From Trichoplusia ni (Eukaryota > Arthropoda > Insecta > Lepidoptera > Noctuidae): DNA of 64,000 nt. The position numbers were made by a program, and so were the translations under genes. Every line of letters starts with the position of its first letter. The first letter of the stretch is position 1. The stretch lies in the NCBI RefSeq assembly GCF_003590095.1, contig NC_039483.1:2728001-2792000 (forward strand), given 5' to 3'. Below are positions 49,564 through 63,485 of this stretch, one piece after another. The notes beneath the pieces are model-generated. The model did not search any database and was not told where the DNA came from. It saw only the letters and a program-made list of their open reading frames with translations.

Positions 49564-51430
49564 TTTATTGAAATAACACATTACATATCATCAATGTTAC
49601 ATATTTCTATGTAGGAATCCCAAACTCTAATCAACCGCATGATTCCCACATTACGCAGAAAAGTAATCTCTAATTACTTAACTGAAAGATATTTAATAAA
49701 TTGACAAAGCATACTACAATTTCCCTAAAAAACTAAATAGTCTAATACAATAATTATCACACATTTTATAGTTGAAAGTCGCTACAAATAAGTCATTACA
49801 AATTGATAATATGCATTTTCAACAGCCAATGTGTAAAAAACTTACGACTAAGAATTTTGAGATACATCAAGTCTTGATTATATTAGCCCTAGTGTGCTTC
49901 AAGTAGTTATAAATTTAAACTATACTCTAAGGTAATTGTGCAGTTAAATGCACAAAGCAATTAATAAGATTGTAAAAGAACATACACAAGTATGCACTTT
50001 GGAGCCACTCAACTGAAATGAACTAAATAAAGGCCACTTACTTCTAATTTCACAATATTCAGGATAGTAAGAAATTCTTAAATTTTACAACTATTACTAG
50101 TAGCTTTAAGATTATATAGTAAGCCAAGTATGAAAGAATTAAATGGTAGTATAAATTCTCTAAGATGAATCCTATCTAATCAATAATTAGCTTCATAAAA
50201 AACCCATAAATTATTGAACATATTTGACCCTTAACTTAAAACCTCTTATTACTGAAGGGCCCTAATTAGTGTTTTGGCCAACCAGGATCATTGCACTAAA
50301 TGAATGTGACAATTAATTTCTGTGTTCAAAAATCCTAATATTGTCTACTACTATAACATTTTGAATAATTAAAGTCTATACAGTAGTCCAAAGTAAAAAG
50401 TGTGAGTAACGTTATTTGATTGGAAGACCAACAATGTATATTAATTTCTAGTAAAGAGACTGATGATATTGTCACCATTTTAACATAGGGTTAAATTGAT
50501 AAACTATTGATACGGGGCCTAAATTACATAAATATATTAAGGGGTCTCCGAAACAGCTAACTGTTTCATTCATCACATTTTGATTTAACACAACTTTGCA
50601 TACAAGTGACAATCATAATATTGTGTTTGTTATCTGTGGCTGAGTGTTTTGTCTTGTTGACTTTAACCTGTTAGTAATAATCTCAATGTGATAAGCCTAG
50701 TCCCTATTGCTAGCTAAGTAGATTGGGCCTTACATGATAATAATACATGTTGGTACAGTTGGCTACATAAAGACTTAAAATAAATAAAAATTATACACTG
50801 CTGTGTACAGAAACATTTCAATCACATTATTGTTTATTAAAATGGAGTTTTTCCATGTAATTTATTAATGTATGAGTTTCAAAAGACCAATAAAATGAAT
50901 TACGTTGAGAGATACATATTAAAATCGATTGCTAATTTCTATAATGATAAAATTATTTTAAATACCGTTTTCTAGATAATAATATTCAAGTCACATGAAA
51001 GGTTATAGCAATCTTACTATAACTAAAAGAAAGTATATTTCTTGAAGCTACCTGCACAGGTAGACGCCTCGTAAAATAAGCGATATAAATAAATAATCCT
51101 TAGTTGTTTGACTAAACATTATGCCTTGCTCTATCAATTCAACGTTACTTTGTAATAACTTTGTCTCAGATGGTTCGACAAACATATTATAAAAATGTTA
51201 GTCCCATATACACAACCAATAGTACCCTGCCTGGTAGTCATGATATCAGCAACTTAAGGCAAGACTTGCTAACCACTCATTTGACCTTATACCACAATTT
51301 ACAAAAACAATGAATTGTGATTTTTGTTTTTGCAGAACGCCTCTGGTATCTGGAGCAGAGGTTTTGACTGACATAGTTCAATGAGATCTGGGTATAATGT
51401 TAAGTCAACACACATTACGTGAGGTTCTGC
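49564..51430 (-). other. Pep 3' UTR with poly(A) signal
   Basis: AT-rich non-coding sequence after the Pep stop. A minus-strand AATAAA at 49569-49564 is a plausible end and would give a UTR of about 1.9 kb. Nearer hexamers exist, so the true end is not fixed. Confidence 0.45.
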
Positions 51431-54400
51431 CTAGTACCGGCCGCGGCCTCTAGCGCGAGGCCTGCCTCTCCCGCGCGGCGAGTTCCGCGGCTTGTCGTCG
51501 ACGCCAGCCACGACGGTCGGTGTGGGCGTCTTTGGCTTCTCAGGCTCCTGCGGCTTGGCTGGCTGCACTGGTTCAGCGGCTTTAGACTTCTCTTCTTCCG
51601 CAGCCTTTGCTGCTTCTTCTGTTTTCTTCTGTTCAGCTTCATCTGAAAGTGTAATGGAATATAGAACTCTGCTTAGTGAGGTTTTTGATGAAGATTGTAA
51701 GAAAGGTTAATGAGGAAATTGGTAATTATTTCGTGTTAGATTTATATTTTTATACTCAGTTCAAAAACACACTGTACTGACACAGCTCAACCTACCGCAA
51801 GCCATTAGCGCGCAAACACACGGTAAAAAAGCGGCGAAAGCACTACAAGAGTAAGCGAAAACTAAGATGGTAGAGGTATGTAAGTGAAATAGGTGTTATT
51901 AAATATGGTTGCAATTTCTTATAACCTACGATCATAATATATATTAGCTTAAGGTCTGAATGTATAGAAAAACGAAAAACTTTAATTGATTTTAGGATTT
52001 TTGTAATGTAATCTTACCGGCAGCCTTCTCATCATCGAGGATCTCATCGACGGTCTGCTCCCAGTTGTCCAGCTCATCAGCCGCGCTCATCTCGACGTCA
52101 TCATCCTTAGCCAGGATGGCATCCTCGGCCGCAGAGTCTAGTGGTTCTTCTGTTAGTGATATGGTTATTATAGAAAATTGATAAAATAAAATAAATATGT
52201 TTTGGACATCCAAAGGAAATTACGTGTATTCCCTAAGAATTACAAATAACTATGAAATTCCGAATAAACATTTTTTGAGGAAATGTAAAAATGGCTATGG
52301 AATTCAGGATAAATCTTTTTAGAGTTGTCTTGAAACAACATGTTCATTTCAAATCTAAGCACCAGATCAGGTAGTCTCAAGAATAGACTAGACAATTAGT
52401 AAGTACTTTAAATTGACCAAAATAACAGAAAAAAACCATTCTTCTCCCTTTGAGTAGACTGTTTGTAGAATATTCCTTCAGATTTTAATAAGCTTGCTAA
52501 CTATATAAAGAAAAAATATTAATGGAGCTGTGTGTGTAAATTAAGGTCTTGGGTTGTGTGAGATTTTTATCCCAACTTCCCTCCTATACTCTATGCCTTT
52601 GTAGTTGAGTTGAGTAAAAGTCTATGCTCACCCTTGCCTTCCTCATGGCCATTCTGTTCGGCTTCCTGCGCGTCATCGATCTTGCGACGCTTGGCCTCGC
52701 TCGAGTCCTCAGCATTAAGTGGCCTCTTGCCGCTGTCGGAATTCTGTAGGAACTTAATAAAGTTTAGTATTGTAGTGCTTAAGAAATAATTGTTTTTGTT
52801 AGTGCTGTTTTCTAATACAACTGTATAGGTAGTTCATATCCCATCACATACATGCATCTAATCAATAATAAAGGATTTAACTAAATTAAATATACAAACT
52901 ATATCAAAATCTACACATTTATAGTTAAATAACCATGATATCCTATATTTAGCTACTTTTAAATTCAGTCTTTATTAAGAAATACTTCAATACATTCAAA
53001 GACTCCACTTATTTGCCATAACCTGAGAGGATCTGAAGGTCTACCGCCCCATTTTAAGCTAATATTATTGCTGGTGTGAGAGGGGCAAACCACTCTTTGC
53101 CATGGAATAGTTTGTGGTACTTCTTCAACTGCAAATATATTAATTAGCTTAAAGCTGTGGTGGTAACCTACTATCACAAAATTAGATTATATGGACAACA
53201 CAAATACTTTTTCATGCATTTCATGATATCCTACCAGTTTCCCACTATCCGGGTGTGGCTGCAAATATTAAGAGAAGATAGATTTTCGAATTCAGAACTA
53301 AAAAACACGTAAGTTCAATATACTGTTAGTTGAATATTCATCAAAATATCAAAATTTTCACCTTATGTTTCATATATAATGAAAGTATGTATCTCATACA
53401 TAATAGCAAGTGTGAGGGATGGTTTTCTAAGCATTCCTAATGGCAAACTAGCCTCAAAAGCATTGTAATGTATCCTATGTCTTCTGATTAACTTTCTATT
53501 AGAAAAATATACTTATAAAAAGATAAAGGAAGGTATAAAAGGGTGTACTGACGAGTTGCGTGCCGCTCTTCTCGGCCAGCAGGCGCGTGAACAGCTGGTG
53601 GTGTCGCCAGGTGCGCAGGTGCACCTGCGCCGTGGCGGGGCAGTCCAGCAGCTTGCGGCACAGGCGGCACTGCACGCAGCGGAACTCCGACAGGAACGAC
53701 TGCCCCACGCCGCGCTCCGTACTGGGACACACGGACATTTCATTTTCATTCACTGATGCAACGGTTTACACACGCCAACGATTGCCCGACTAGTTTCAAA
53801 CCCAATCGGTGTCCTTAATAATCATAAGCTGAGGTCGCGGGTCGAACATCTTTTAAGTAAGTAAGTAAGTAAATCTTTATTGCATACCATAATAATGAAT
53901 ACTAATTTACTTACTACATAATACATTTATTCTGTATGTTACTGGTAAAACAAGATTCAGTGTATTTTGTCTGCGCCTTAATTGCAACAATCTTATTAAA
54001 ATGGTACGAAAAATATTTCGTTAATCGCGTCGTTCTATTATCAAAGTTGCATCGTTTCGTCTTTATTTCAAGAGATGTTACAACGAGGACTTTTCCCAAT
54101 TGCACAACTTACAGTTATCATACATTGAGTACATACCTGTAAGCCGGGAACATGTCTTGCGTGAGCTTGCTGACGTCATCGCCCTCATTGTAGTCTAGCA
54201 CGGTGTTCTCTGAATCGATCGAGTCTAGCTTCTTGGGCTCGACATCAGGCTTGATATCAGCATTGTCTTTCTCTTTCTTGATGGCATCCTCCTAAAAAAA
54301 AATTCGAAAAAATTCAAGGAATAAAATCCGCCAAAAAAACTAATATAGGATTAATTTTTCACATTTTATGAAAATGGAAAAACAATTCAACACAATCACG

Positions 54401-57400
54401 GGCAAATGCACAAAAGCAGTCGTTCGCGCGTAGTGTAACTGATAGCATGTATGGTAAATTATATCGATACGATATCATTAGGATCGTATTTCTTAGATCA
54501 TCCACACAACTATATTTTTTTTCTACATTCTTCGACCACTATTATGATTTATCATATTATATGAGCAATATTATAATCTTTATATTAACTCACCTGGTTA
54601 TCAGTCTTCTCTTCCTTAACCTCGGCATCATCAGCATCTTTATCATCATCCTTTTTGTCATCGTTCCGGCGGCGGCGCTGCCGATCCTCGCGCAGGTACA
54701 ACTGCTCCATGTTCAACGTTGATATCACCATCACTGTTGAAGATTGGGATATTAAATTGCTTGTTTGAGGTTAGTAAACATTTTAGTCGCGAATAATTTA
54801 TTCAAAGCATTTAAAGATTTGTGTGGGGACAGCACAGAGACTGCTCACTATCTCCTCGTATTGTAATTGTCTTAAGCAGTTGTAGTTGCGAGAATGGGAT
54901 GGACCATTTCGCGGCAGCGACATGCTTCCAAAACTTAAGAAGTAGTGTTTAGTCCCGAGTTTAGACCTAATATCCAGTTATGAAATACCATAAATTTTGT
55001 TCTGGAGCCACTTATTGCATTTTGTGTAATTTTATATTAAAATAGTGAGTGGTTGAGGTCACCACGCCAAACCCACTGCGAGCGTCGTGTCGCGTGTTCG
55101 ATCCCGCGTAGGACAAGTGTTTGTATCATTTGTGTGATCCACGAATGCTTGTTCTGAGTCTGGGTGTCTCACCCCTCGCGAAACAAGGATTTCGAAGCGA
55201 ATTCCTTACCGTGGGAGTAGTTAAAAAAAAAAAACAATAGTACTTCACATACCTTCAGGCTTGGGCTTGGTGATAATCTCCTGCTTATCCTGCATGTTCT
55301 TGAGATGCTCAGCAGTCAGCCTGTGTTCGTCCAGCTCGATCCTGGTGGGCATTTCCTTGTGGCAGGACGTGCAGGTGGGGTGGAGGTACTTCTTGAGCTT
55401 GCGATGGCCGACGGTGGTGCGGTGGATGGCGCCGTCCGCCGCGTACATATCGCACATCGCGCAGTAGAAGTCGCGCGCGGGCTGCTGCCCTGCCTTGCGG
55501 GTGCGTTTCATCTCGCGGATCTGTTAATGCAAAAAAATATTTGATTAGTTCATAAAAAAATAACTAGTGCTTCTTGTCGCGGCGAATTAATTATTTACGT
55601 ACAATTCACTTTTTCAGCAGTTTCCATTATATCGACTGTTTATGACTTGTCGCCAATAAATCGTGTCGACTAAGTATATGTTAACTCCTTGAAAACACGA
55701 TGATTTGTCGTCACGACACCTTGGCAATAAGCCTTTGCATTTACACCTGCTAACCTTACCAACACACAGAGTAACATAAGTTAGTGGATAATAACTTTTG
55801 TAGAACCGCAGAGGGTAGTAAAGTGGTAATAGGTGTGGTGACTTATAGCACTGCTATCTGCTATTCGAGTCGCAATCGGCAGTTCCATCATCAGTGCTAG
55901 TGGATTTAAGCCGCTCCGGGATTAGATTTCGCGTAATACAAAAGTTATGGCAATCATATGATTTAAAGACCATAGAGTAATATCGGTTTTTTTGCTAACA
56001 AGATAGCTTAAAGTTTTACAATAAGCCTTTGGCTATACAAACCTTGAATTCCTGCCTCATGGTGTCAGCAGTAAGCGCATAGCTCTCAGCAGTCTTCGTC
56101 ATCATGATGGCATGGGCTCTGCCACTCAGATGGTTCTCAAAGGACCTGCCGTCCCACATGCTCTTGTTGCAGATGTGACACTTCAGCAGCTGAGGGTTGA
56201 TATCATCGTATCTCGTCTTGGGAGCCTCCTTCTTCACTTCCTCATCCTTGTCCTTATCTTGCTGGTCTTGAGCCTCTCCTTCTGTGCCCTCATTGGTTTC
56301 ACTGTGGGAAACTTCATTGGTAAACAGAGTATCTATACATTTTTGATGGACTAATAGGTGTGGATTGTATATATAGGCGCAGTTTTTAAACTGCCTAGCT
56401 TTCAGTTCGAAAACGCATTTAAAACATAGCAATCTCTTTGTGTCCTGTTTTTCTAGTTTTTTTGGCAGGGGTCTAGCATGTTTTGGATATATAAATAAAA
56501 AGGTTGAAATTGATGAGTGGGAAATATATAGATAATGCAGTAATTTGGTGATATTGTAGGAAAAACTTTGGGATAAGGTAAAAATAATAAGATATTATGT
56601 CCAAATCAGCTGTTTACCATTTGAAGGATTTATTTTGTCATGCTTGTAACTGAAAAACTCAAAATTAGTGGGACATAGCACAACAATATAATTGAACGAA
56701 ACATAAAGATGGGAAGACTTAACTAGTAAGTTACAAAACTGGCGAGAGTATATTTGTCAAACAGTATATTATATGCATACACACTTACCAAGTCGTAACA
56801 AAACTATATCTATCGTCCGTGACAATCCATAAAAGCAAGCGTTAACATTAGGCTTATACATGTGCAAAAACCAGTGGCACACACTGTTGGTAAGTCCCAA
56901 GTGCATGGTCCACTAGTGGGGAACTCACAGGATAGACAGATAACTATGATATACCTGCCTATGGTGAAGACAATTTTCATAGAGCAGTAAAACAAACTTC
57001 AAGATTTGTCATTGAAATGCATTCATACCTCAAATGAGGCAGAAACTAACATAATGCCAATTCGGCTAAAGTTCAGAGGCCGGTGAACGTAAAGTGTTAA
57101 CAGAAACTTATACACAGCGAGGCAAGGCCTCAACAGAGGCCCAAGAAATTCGGTGTCACCACCGGAAGGAAACATTCAGGGTTCCTTACCTCTCCTTGAC
57201 AGGTTTAGCCTTTGAATCGGCCTCCTTTTTCGGGGAGCTCTTGTTTTGTTGCCTCTGACCATCATTGGGCCTATATGGTTTACGATTGTTGTTGATACGC
57301 TCACCGGAGCGATTGTAAGTTCCCGTACGCCGGAAATTACCTTGATTGCCCATCTAAAGGGAATTGATCAGAACATATTTGTTAGTACGAAAGCTGCCAG

Positions 57401-58066
57401 GCTCTATGAGCCACAGAGAGGTGCTGAAATTTGAAATACTTCAGGTTTTTCATTAAATATGTGATTATGAACATTATGTGAACTTAACGGACGATTCTTG
57501 GGTTACAATATAAAGAGGCTTCCACTTGATTAAATTTTTTTCCATGCATGAAGATGATAGAATTTATACTATTAAGGAGGATTCATCATACTTGTATTCA
57601 ATAATTTTCAAGATTATTCTTTATGACTGAGGTGGTATTAATAATACCAAATGTCTAGAAATTTGGATAAACAGGTTATTGTAACTGTAAAATTAGGTTT
57701 ATGGTTCATTTAATACTTTTTATTAGGTTATCTGGTTGAGTCTACATTTTCACTATTACTCACTCTGTTGGGCCCATAACCACGGTCATACCGACCCATG
57801 TTGGGACCAAAGTCCCTTCTAATTGGCATGTCGAGGAGTGAAGGGACAGGGTTCTGGCGCGGCTGGAGCAAGTTGATGATGTTGCTGGCTAAAGCGAGGG
57901 TCGCCTCGGTGGAGCCCCCGGACAGAGGGAGCAGGTTAGGAAGGCCACCCCCAGGGCCGCCGCCCTGCCACGGAGATACTCCACTGCGCCCGAAGTTCTT
58001 GCCGCGGTCATTGCGTTGGAAGTCCATGCGACGCCCATTACCGTTTTGGGGTCTTCGGTTTGCCAT
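51431..58066 (-). CDS. Pep: Zinc finger protein on ecdysone puffs (Pep) homologue
   Basis: Ten coding exons: 58066-57764, 57353-57190, 56301-56043, 55520-55253, 54733-54594, 54291-54137, 53721-53553, 52743-52632, 52149-52018 and 51642-51431. They total 1,914 nt, 637 aa, with all phases consistent. The N-terminus is rich in Gly, Arg and Asn. Four C2H2-type fingers follow at about 197-219 (CHICNKSMWDGRSFENH), 262-281 (CAMCDMY), 292-314 (CTSCHKEMPTRIELDEH) and 448-470 (CRLCRKLL). The long H-x5-H spacing in fingers 1, 3 and 4 is of the RNA/matrin type. An acidic Lys/Glu/Asp-rich linker and an RGRGRPRARGRGRY RGG-like tail complete it. Drosophila Pep binds nascent hnRNA and DNA at active ecdysone puffs (family knowledge). 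A non-coding exon ends at 58464; its intron joins at 58074, eight bases before the ATG. Confidence 0.9.
53758..53900 (+). repeat. Palindromic-family repeat with GTAA microsatellite
   Basis: It contains GATTGCCCGACTAGTTTCAA and CTTAATAATCATAAGCTGAG, as in 30640-30755, then (AAGT)n and a TCTTTATTGCAT end. It lies in Pep intron 6, antisense to the gene. Confidence 0.6.
55040..55215 (+). repeat. tRNA-derived SINE in Pep intron 4
   Basis: AGTGGTTGAGGTCACCACGC, then B-box-like GTGTTCGATCCCGCG and GACAAGTGTTTGT... with the shared body (TTGTGTGATCCACGAATGC). It is antisense to Pep and ends before an A-tract. Confidence 0.75.
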
Positions 58067-58464
58067 TTTTTGACCTGCCATATACAATTGTCTAGATTTA
58101 CAAACTTTAATTATAAGCCAATAAATTGATAGCCATGTAATTAGCATGGTGTTTTAAACACTGACCTAAAATGCTGCCAATGTAGTGTTAAAATGTTGCC
58201 GGCCGGCAGAAATGCAAATGGTGACTCAGTTTTATTGATTTTTAAACTATGCTTAATCAGTGCCTGGTTCAACAACATTTATGATAAAGAATGTTTACTG
58301 TAATAATTTGCAGTCTTGCCGCAATGACACATTTCAATCTAGAAAACAAAATGAATACTCGGAGCGTTGCTTACGTAGTCCGTTTCGGTATTGATTTTTC
58401 ATTTACGGATAGCAGAAACTAAGCAAAACTCTTGGAATAAAAACTATTATGCGTGATACTTACA

Positions 58465-59279
58465 ATTATACTCTTGAAATGACTTTGCGTGTTATTTAAA
58501 TAGCACAAAATAATGAAAAGTTGAGACTTTACGGAGAAATAACAACACTTCACTTCACCAAGCCAGCCAAGCAAGACTGAAGGAAGAAAACTACCGCACG
58601 CAAGTAAACGTCAAACAGTGCGAAAATGGCCGATGCATTTATTTGCGCTTGGCAATAGAGCAGCGTCTATTGATTGCCCATAGACAACGGAAATAAAATT
58701 GGAAATTTTGATTTAAATTGTACCCTCAGTCTTAAATAAAATTATTTTGTAATAAAAATATAATAGTTTGCTGGAAAATCAAGTCTAGTCACTAAGCCTA
58801 AAATCTGGTTTCTACGGATGACCATTAATAAAAACAACATTTAATTTATATTTTAACTTACAATAACCATTTTAACTCAGAGACGAAATGTGTAATAAAT
58901 ACTATTTATATATATAATTTTAGAGTTTGATACATTGCGCGTTGTAAACTAAACATTGTTTACATTCCGGAGTCAGCAAATTAAACGTCAATGTGAGAAG
59001 GTGACACAAGGCTTTTTTTCTTCTTTTTTTCTACTCAATTGCTGAAGCTCGAAAGTAGACCGTATTTCAATAGTACAAAATATTAGTTCAAATGACAAGT
59101 GTCTTCTGTCACATTGGTTGTTCAGACATCTGCGATCGCGAATGTTGATGTCTTGGTGAAAAGAAATAAATTGTAAACCCACGTAAAGTTGAATAATATT
59201 CGTAATAAAAGCGCGCACGTGCTGCCGTATGCTGTTGGAGAGACTAGTTTTATGTGCGAGTGTTTTTTAATTCTCCAAA
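58465..59279. promoter_or_regulatory. Divergent promoter region of Pep and EDRF1
   Basis: The Pep 5' exon (minus) and the EDRF1 start (plus) are head-to-head, with about 0.8 kb between the Pep first donor and the EDRF1 ATG. The region has GTCAAACAGTG near 58613 and CTGTCACATTGG near 59106, and no clear TATA box. Shared regulation is possible but inferred. Confidence 0.5.
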
Positions 59280-62200
59280 ATGGAAGACGTAGAAATTGAA
59301 AACGATCAAAAACGAACCAAGGTACTGTGTGCTTTTTTCTAGAATATTTTGAGGTGTGCTTCGTACCGCACTCAGTATTTATACTAGGAAATTAAAAACG
59401 CGAGTATTATGATAACAAAAGCAAAGGAAGGTGAAATTATCTCCTAAAAAAAATACCACGCGTATTTATTAATAAAAAAAAATCAGTTTTGTTGCAAAAC
59501 AAACTTCTGCTAAAGATGATTTGGAGAATAAAAGACTTTAATTTTGAATCCTCATTTACTAACTATAACAAATTGTTTTTACTTATGACTGAAACATTAT
59601 ACTTAAAATACTCTCTTTTTTTTAAGAATCTGTATTATTAAACATAAAATTTTATGACTATAGAAATCTAATAATAGAAAATTGTCAAAATTTTAAGAGT
59701 ATATCATAATCATTGTTTAGTGTATAAAAAAAAGAAACAGCTGTGTAAGTTGCAATACTAAACAATATTGCCTAACGTAAATTACTCACACTCTGATACA
59801 GCTTTTTTTTGTGTTTTTTTCTACTAAGTCACTCATCATAGCAGTTATATTATTCTCTAATTAAAAAATACACTCTCCAGAGCCGCAGCCCATCTCCAGG
59901 TATCAAATCAACCGCAGTGGTGAAGTACACTGCGTTCCAGAGCCCTGTGGGCTATGCCCGGCTGCAATGTAACACTGATCTCAACATGCCACCGTCCAAC
60001 TGGAGCGCGGCTATAGACTCATACGGAATGAAGCAGATCCTGGCTGGTAGTCCTGGCTTCTCTAGGTAAATATTTTTTTTTGATGTTACTGTTTTGTACA
60101 TTATCTTTAGTTCTCTATAACCCTCTATCTTTAGGGATATATGCCTCTTGCATTTTCTTCCACTGTTTTGGATAGATCAGCAGAACTTATAATTATTAGA
60201 AATATAATTTACTTTGTAAATTAAATAACCTTTAGCTTTCACAAAAGAATATTAATATCATAATTCTAATATACCACATATTAAGGTTTCTGATGACAAC
60301 ATATAGTTTATATCTATGACAAAAACAACTTCCCTACAAATTAATTTAATGTTATACTGTGAGATTTTTCAGCTAGCAAAGTTCTAATACTACTTTATAT
60401 TTTAAACTGTTCTTAAATAAGCCTTATTTGTCAACAGCTTTAGGATGGCTCAAATGTTCCCGGACTGTGTGGGAGACGTTGATGTGATATCAGGTGCGGA
60501 GTGCATCAAGAAACTGCTCAAGTTGCCCTACCAGCCTAATGGAACTGTGAGTCATTAACTTGATTTCCATAATTATGGTTGGTAATAGCCTTGTGGTGTG
60601 ACCCATGAAATGTGATGTAAATAATCACAGGTTTGAAACCCTCTACTAAGATGTTCAAATTGATATGCATACAATCAAAATCAAAATCATTTATTGGAAC
60701 AAAACCTAGTGAATAACATTAACAATATTGTGAGAAAATAAGGGTACCCTAGAATTTTTGAGATGTGAGTGGCCTAACGGGCAACTTAAAAGCTCTGACT
60801 CTAGGTTGTACAACCCTATGAAAAGAAGAAAATACAGAATAGAATAGCCAAACTGCAATACATTTATTGGTAATAAAATATTTTTGCAGTTTTTCAATAG
60901 TGAAGATGAGCTTTGTTAATTAACAAATTGGTAAATTAGTATACTCAAAAAAAATATGGTTGTGACATTTATACTATCTTATATGTGTGTACATTTTTTT
61001 ACAAAGATGGAGATTCTCCAAAAAACAGATAATCACACACATACACACCCACCCACACATATTTACTTTATTCTGTAATCATACGCATATACACTACACA
61101 CACTTTCACCTTTATGAGTATAATTGGGTTGTCCTCAGGTGAGCATGATGGTGCACCGTGTGGAGAATACGTTACTCCTCGACGACTTCGACGTGTACGA
61201 CTACCTCATGAAGTCGGAGTGGTCCTGGCTCAAGGACTTCTTCTACGAGAACATATTGAAAACCATGTCGGAACAGGTATGTGGGAAAGTAACAGATTAG
61301 TGGAATTGCTGGTGAAGAATTAAAAATAAGAATGAGCATAGGAACAATGGGATTGATTCCTGGACTGTTTTTAGCAGTCTAGCTAAGCAGATAGGCTTCG
61401 CAGTAATAATCTTTGTAACGTTTAGAAAATTGGAATATTCAAATATAAGCACGGATTACTTATTTATTAACATGGGTTCAAAGTATTATTATAGACAAGT
61501 GCAACAAAAAGTCAATAGTTTATTACGAAAAACAATATTGCAACTCCCCCAATTTTTATTATTTGTGCAAAAAAGACTCAGGAAGCCAACTTTAACCTAA
61601 CCTTGTGTAAATTATTAAATGATGCACCGATTTACTCACGTGTATTTATCGGGAAAGCCCGACTGGTTTCGGACCCAACTAGAGTCCCTAATCATGAGCT
61701 AATGCTATGGGGTCGCGAGTTGAACAACTTACTATAAAGTTATAGCTGTGGTTGGTGACGGTGTGTGTGTATGTAGGAGCGTATGGGCCTGACGCTGGCG
61801 CCGGCGCCGAGCTCGGCCCTGCAGCTGACGCGCGCGTTCCTGTCGCACAGCGTGGCCGCGCGCCCGCCGCCGCAGCCGCTGCCGCCGCTCACCAGCGCCA
61901 TGTGTCTGCCAGGGAAACGTATGATCATCATTTATTATGTTTATTATTGGTTATGATGACGGTTTTTAAGTGCTGAATTTTATTTGGTGATGCCTTTACA
62001 TTTTTATTGTGACAAGGTTTCAGCGCATTAGCAGTTATTCTGATAAGGTTTAGTAGCTTGCCAGGCTTATACCTTTTCAAAGAGCATTCAAATTCGTGAA
62101 AGTAAATGATACTTTGCACATTTTAATGACTGCTAAGTTAATACAGAAATAAATATATTTTTTTGCATTAAAAACGATCCTTTCTCTAAAATTTTGCAAA

Positions 62201-63485
62201 CATGAAACCTTACGATTTTTTTTAGTGTATCATAATTAAAAAAATAATCATTTGCATCATCTAAAATGTACACGTTTATACCTGCTTACAATTTAATGAA
62301 GCAATACACTTAGGTCCATTCCTCCCGGAACCGGAAACTCGTACCGAGGAGCCTCCAGACGAGCACCTCTACAACCGCAACGTTCTCTGGACATTCGAGG
62401 ACATCCAAATGCTCATCGGAAGCGACCTGCCGATCTTCGGCGACAAGGACCGGCCCTGCGTCAGTCTGCGCCTAAGGGACGCGAGGGAACCGATCAATGT
62501 CCTCACAGGCATCGACTACTGGCTAGACAACCTCATGTGCAACGTCCCTGAAGTCTTAATGTGCTACCATCTAGATGGCATAGTCCAAAAATATGAACCG
62601 ATGAAAACAGAAGACCTTCCCAATATGGAAAACTCAAAATTCTCCCCAAAAGTCATAAGGAATGTTGCCCAAAATATACTATCCTTCCTCAAATCCAATG
62701 CTACGAAAGCTGGCCACACTTATTGGTTATTTAAAGGGCCACAAGACGACGTCGTCAAACTATACGACTTGACATCCCTATGCCCTGATAATTTAGACAA
62801 TCCCTTCACGACTCCTGTTGCTATGCTGCTATACAGAGTGGCCAGGAACATGATAGTGACGAACAGGTCGAGACATATCAAGCAGCTGTTGGAACATGTC
62901 ATAGAATTGTTGAAAGTGGAGATGTACCCTCATATAGTGGCGTCCTCTCATTATATGTTGGCTGATCTGTATGTACCAGCTACTACCAATCCTGCTAACC
63001 CTGATTTTAAAGGTAAGATTGATTCTTTATATTGTCTAAGTTTTTTTTAGTTTTGATGTTATTTTAGACATCCTCTGATTTATTTTCGATTTGTTGTGGT
63101 ACCGCTAGACAGTTTTTTGACATTTAATTTGTCACAATTTTAGAGAGTGACTTTCAAAATGAAAACTATCTGCTTATGTATCATTCTATCTTGCCTATGT
63201 GAATACCATGTCCGCCCTTAAGAAATGTTTACCAAATATTTTAAATCTTTTGATTACATAAAACAACTTTTTACAATAACCCAACTTTTAGAAGAAACCT
63301 CGGACTGCGATTGCGAAGACACAGATTACGTAGCGGACTACCCTCCCGACACGGAGGATATCTGCGAGGACAAGACAGTTGACGTAAAGGAGAGGGCCAA
63401 GAGCGAGGGAAACTCTCTGGCTGTTCAGATGCAGGGGCTGGATCTGCGGGATATAGGAGATAGGGTGTATAAGGATACCAGAGGG
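59280..63485 (+). CDS. EDRF1: Erythroid differentiation-related factor 1 homologue, N-terminal 503 aa
   Basis: Seven exons: 59280-59321, 59881-60065, 60438-60546, 61139-61276, 61777-61918, 62314-63012 and 63292-63485. They read in frame for 503 codons and end at a phase-0 donor GTGAGT, so the gene continues right of the window. Diagnostic blocks are LNMPPSNW, MMVHRVENTLLLDDFDVYDY, NVLWTFEDIQMLIGSDLPIF, PINVLTGIDYWLDNLMCNVP and ILSFLKSN.TK.GHTYWLFK, all matching vertebrate EDRF1 in order. Exon 5 encodes a Pro/Ala-rich, poorly conserved linker and is strikingly GC-rich. Vertebrate EDRF1 is linked to globin expression; in insects its role is unknown to me, and it carries TPR-like repeats further on (family knowledge). 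The end of exon 7 is duplicated twice just downstream. Confidence 0.92.
60655..60900. repeat. Dispersed repeat in EDRF1 intron 3
   Basis: ATCAAAATCAAAATCATTTA opens a stretch that reads like a retroelement 3' end (CTAGGTTGTACAACCCTATG). This is a common lepidopteran pattern; there is no second copy here. Confidence 0.4.
61033..61110. repeat. (CA)n-rich simple repeat, EDRF1 intron 3
   Basis: An interrupted CACACA/ACCCACCC tract just before exon 4. Confidence 0.6.
61628..61738 (+). repeat. Palindromic-family repeat, EDRF1 intron 4
   Basis: It starts TTTACTCACGTGTATTTATC, then GCCCGACTGGTTTCGGACCC and CCTAATCATGAGCTAATG. It is the same family as 30640-30755, 39690-39760 and 53758-53900. Confidence 0.65.

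Noticed and set aside
51415..51642. 75-aa very basic ORF (KLNRRKQKKQQRLRKK)
   Set aside because: It is an off-frame shadow of Pep exon 10; the Pep frame fits the splice phases.
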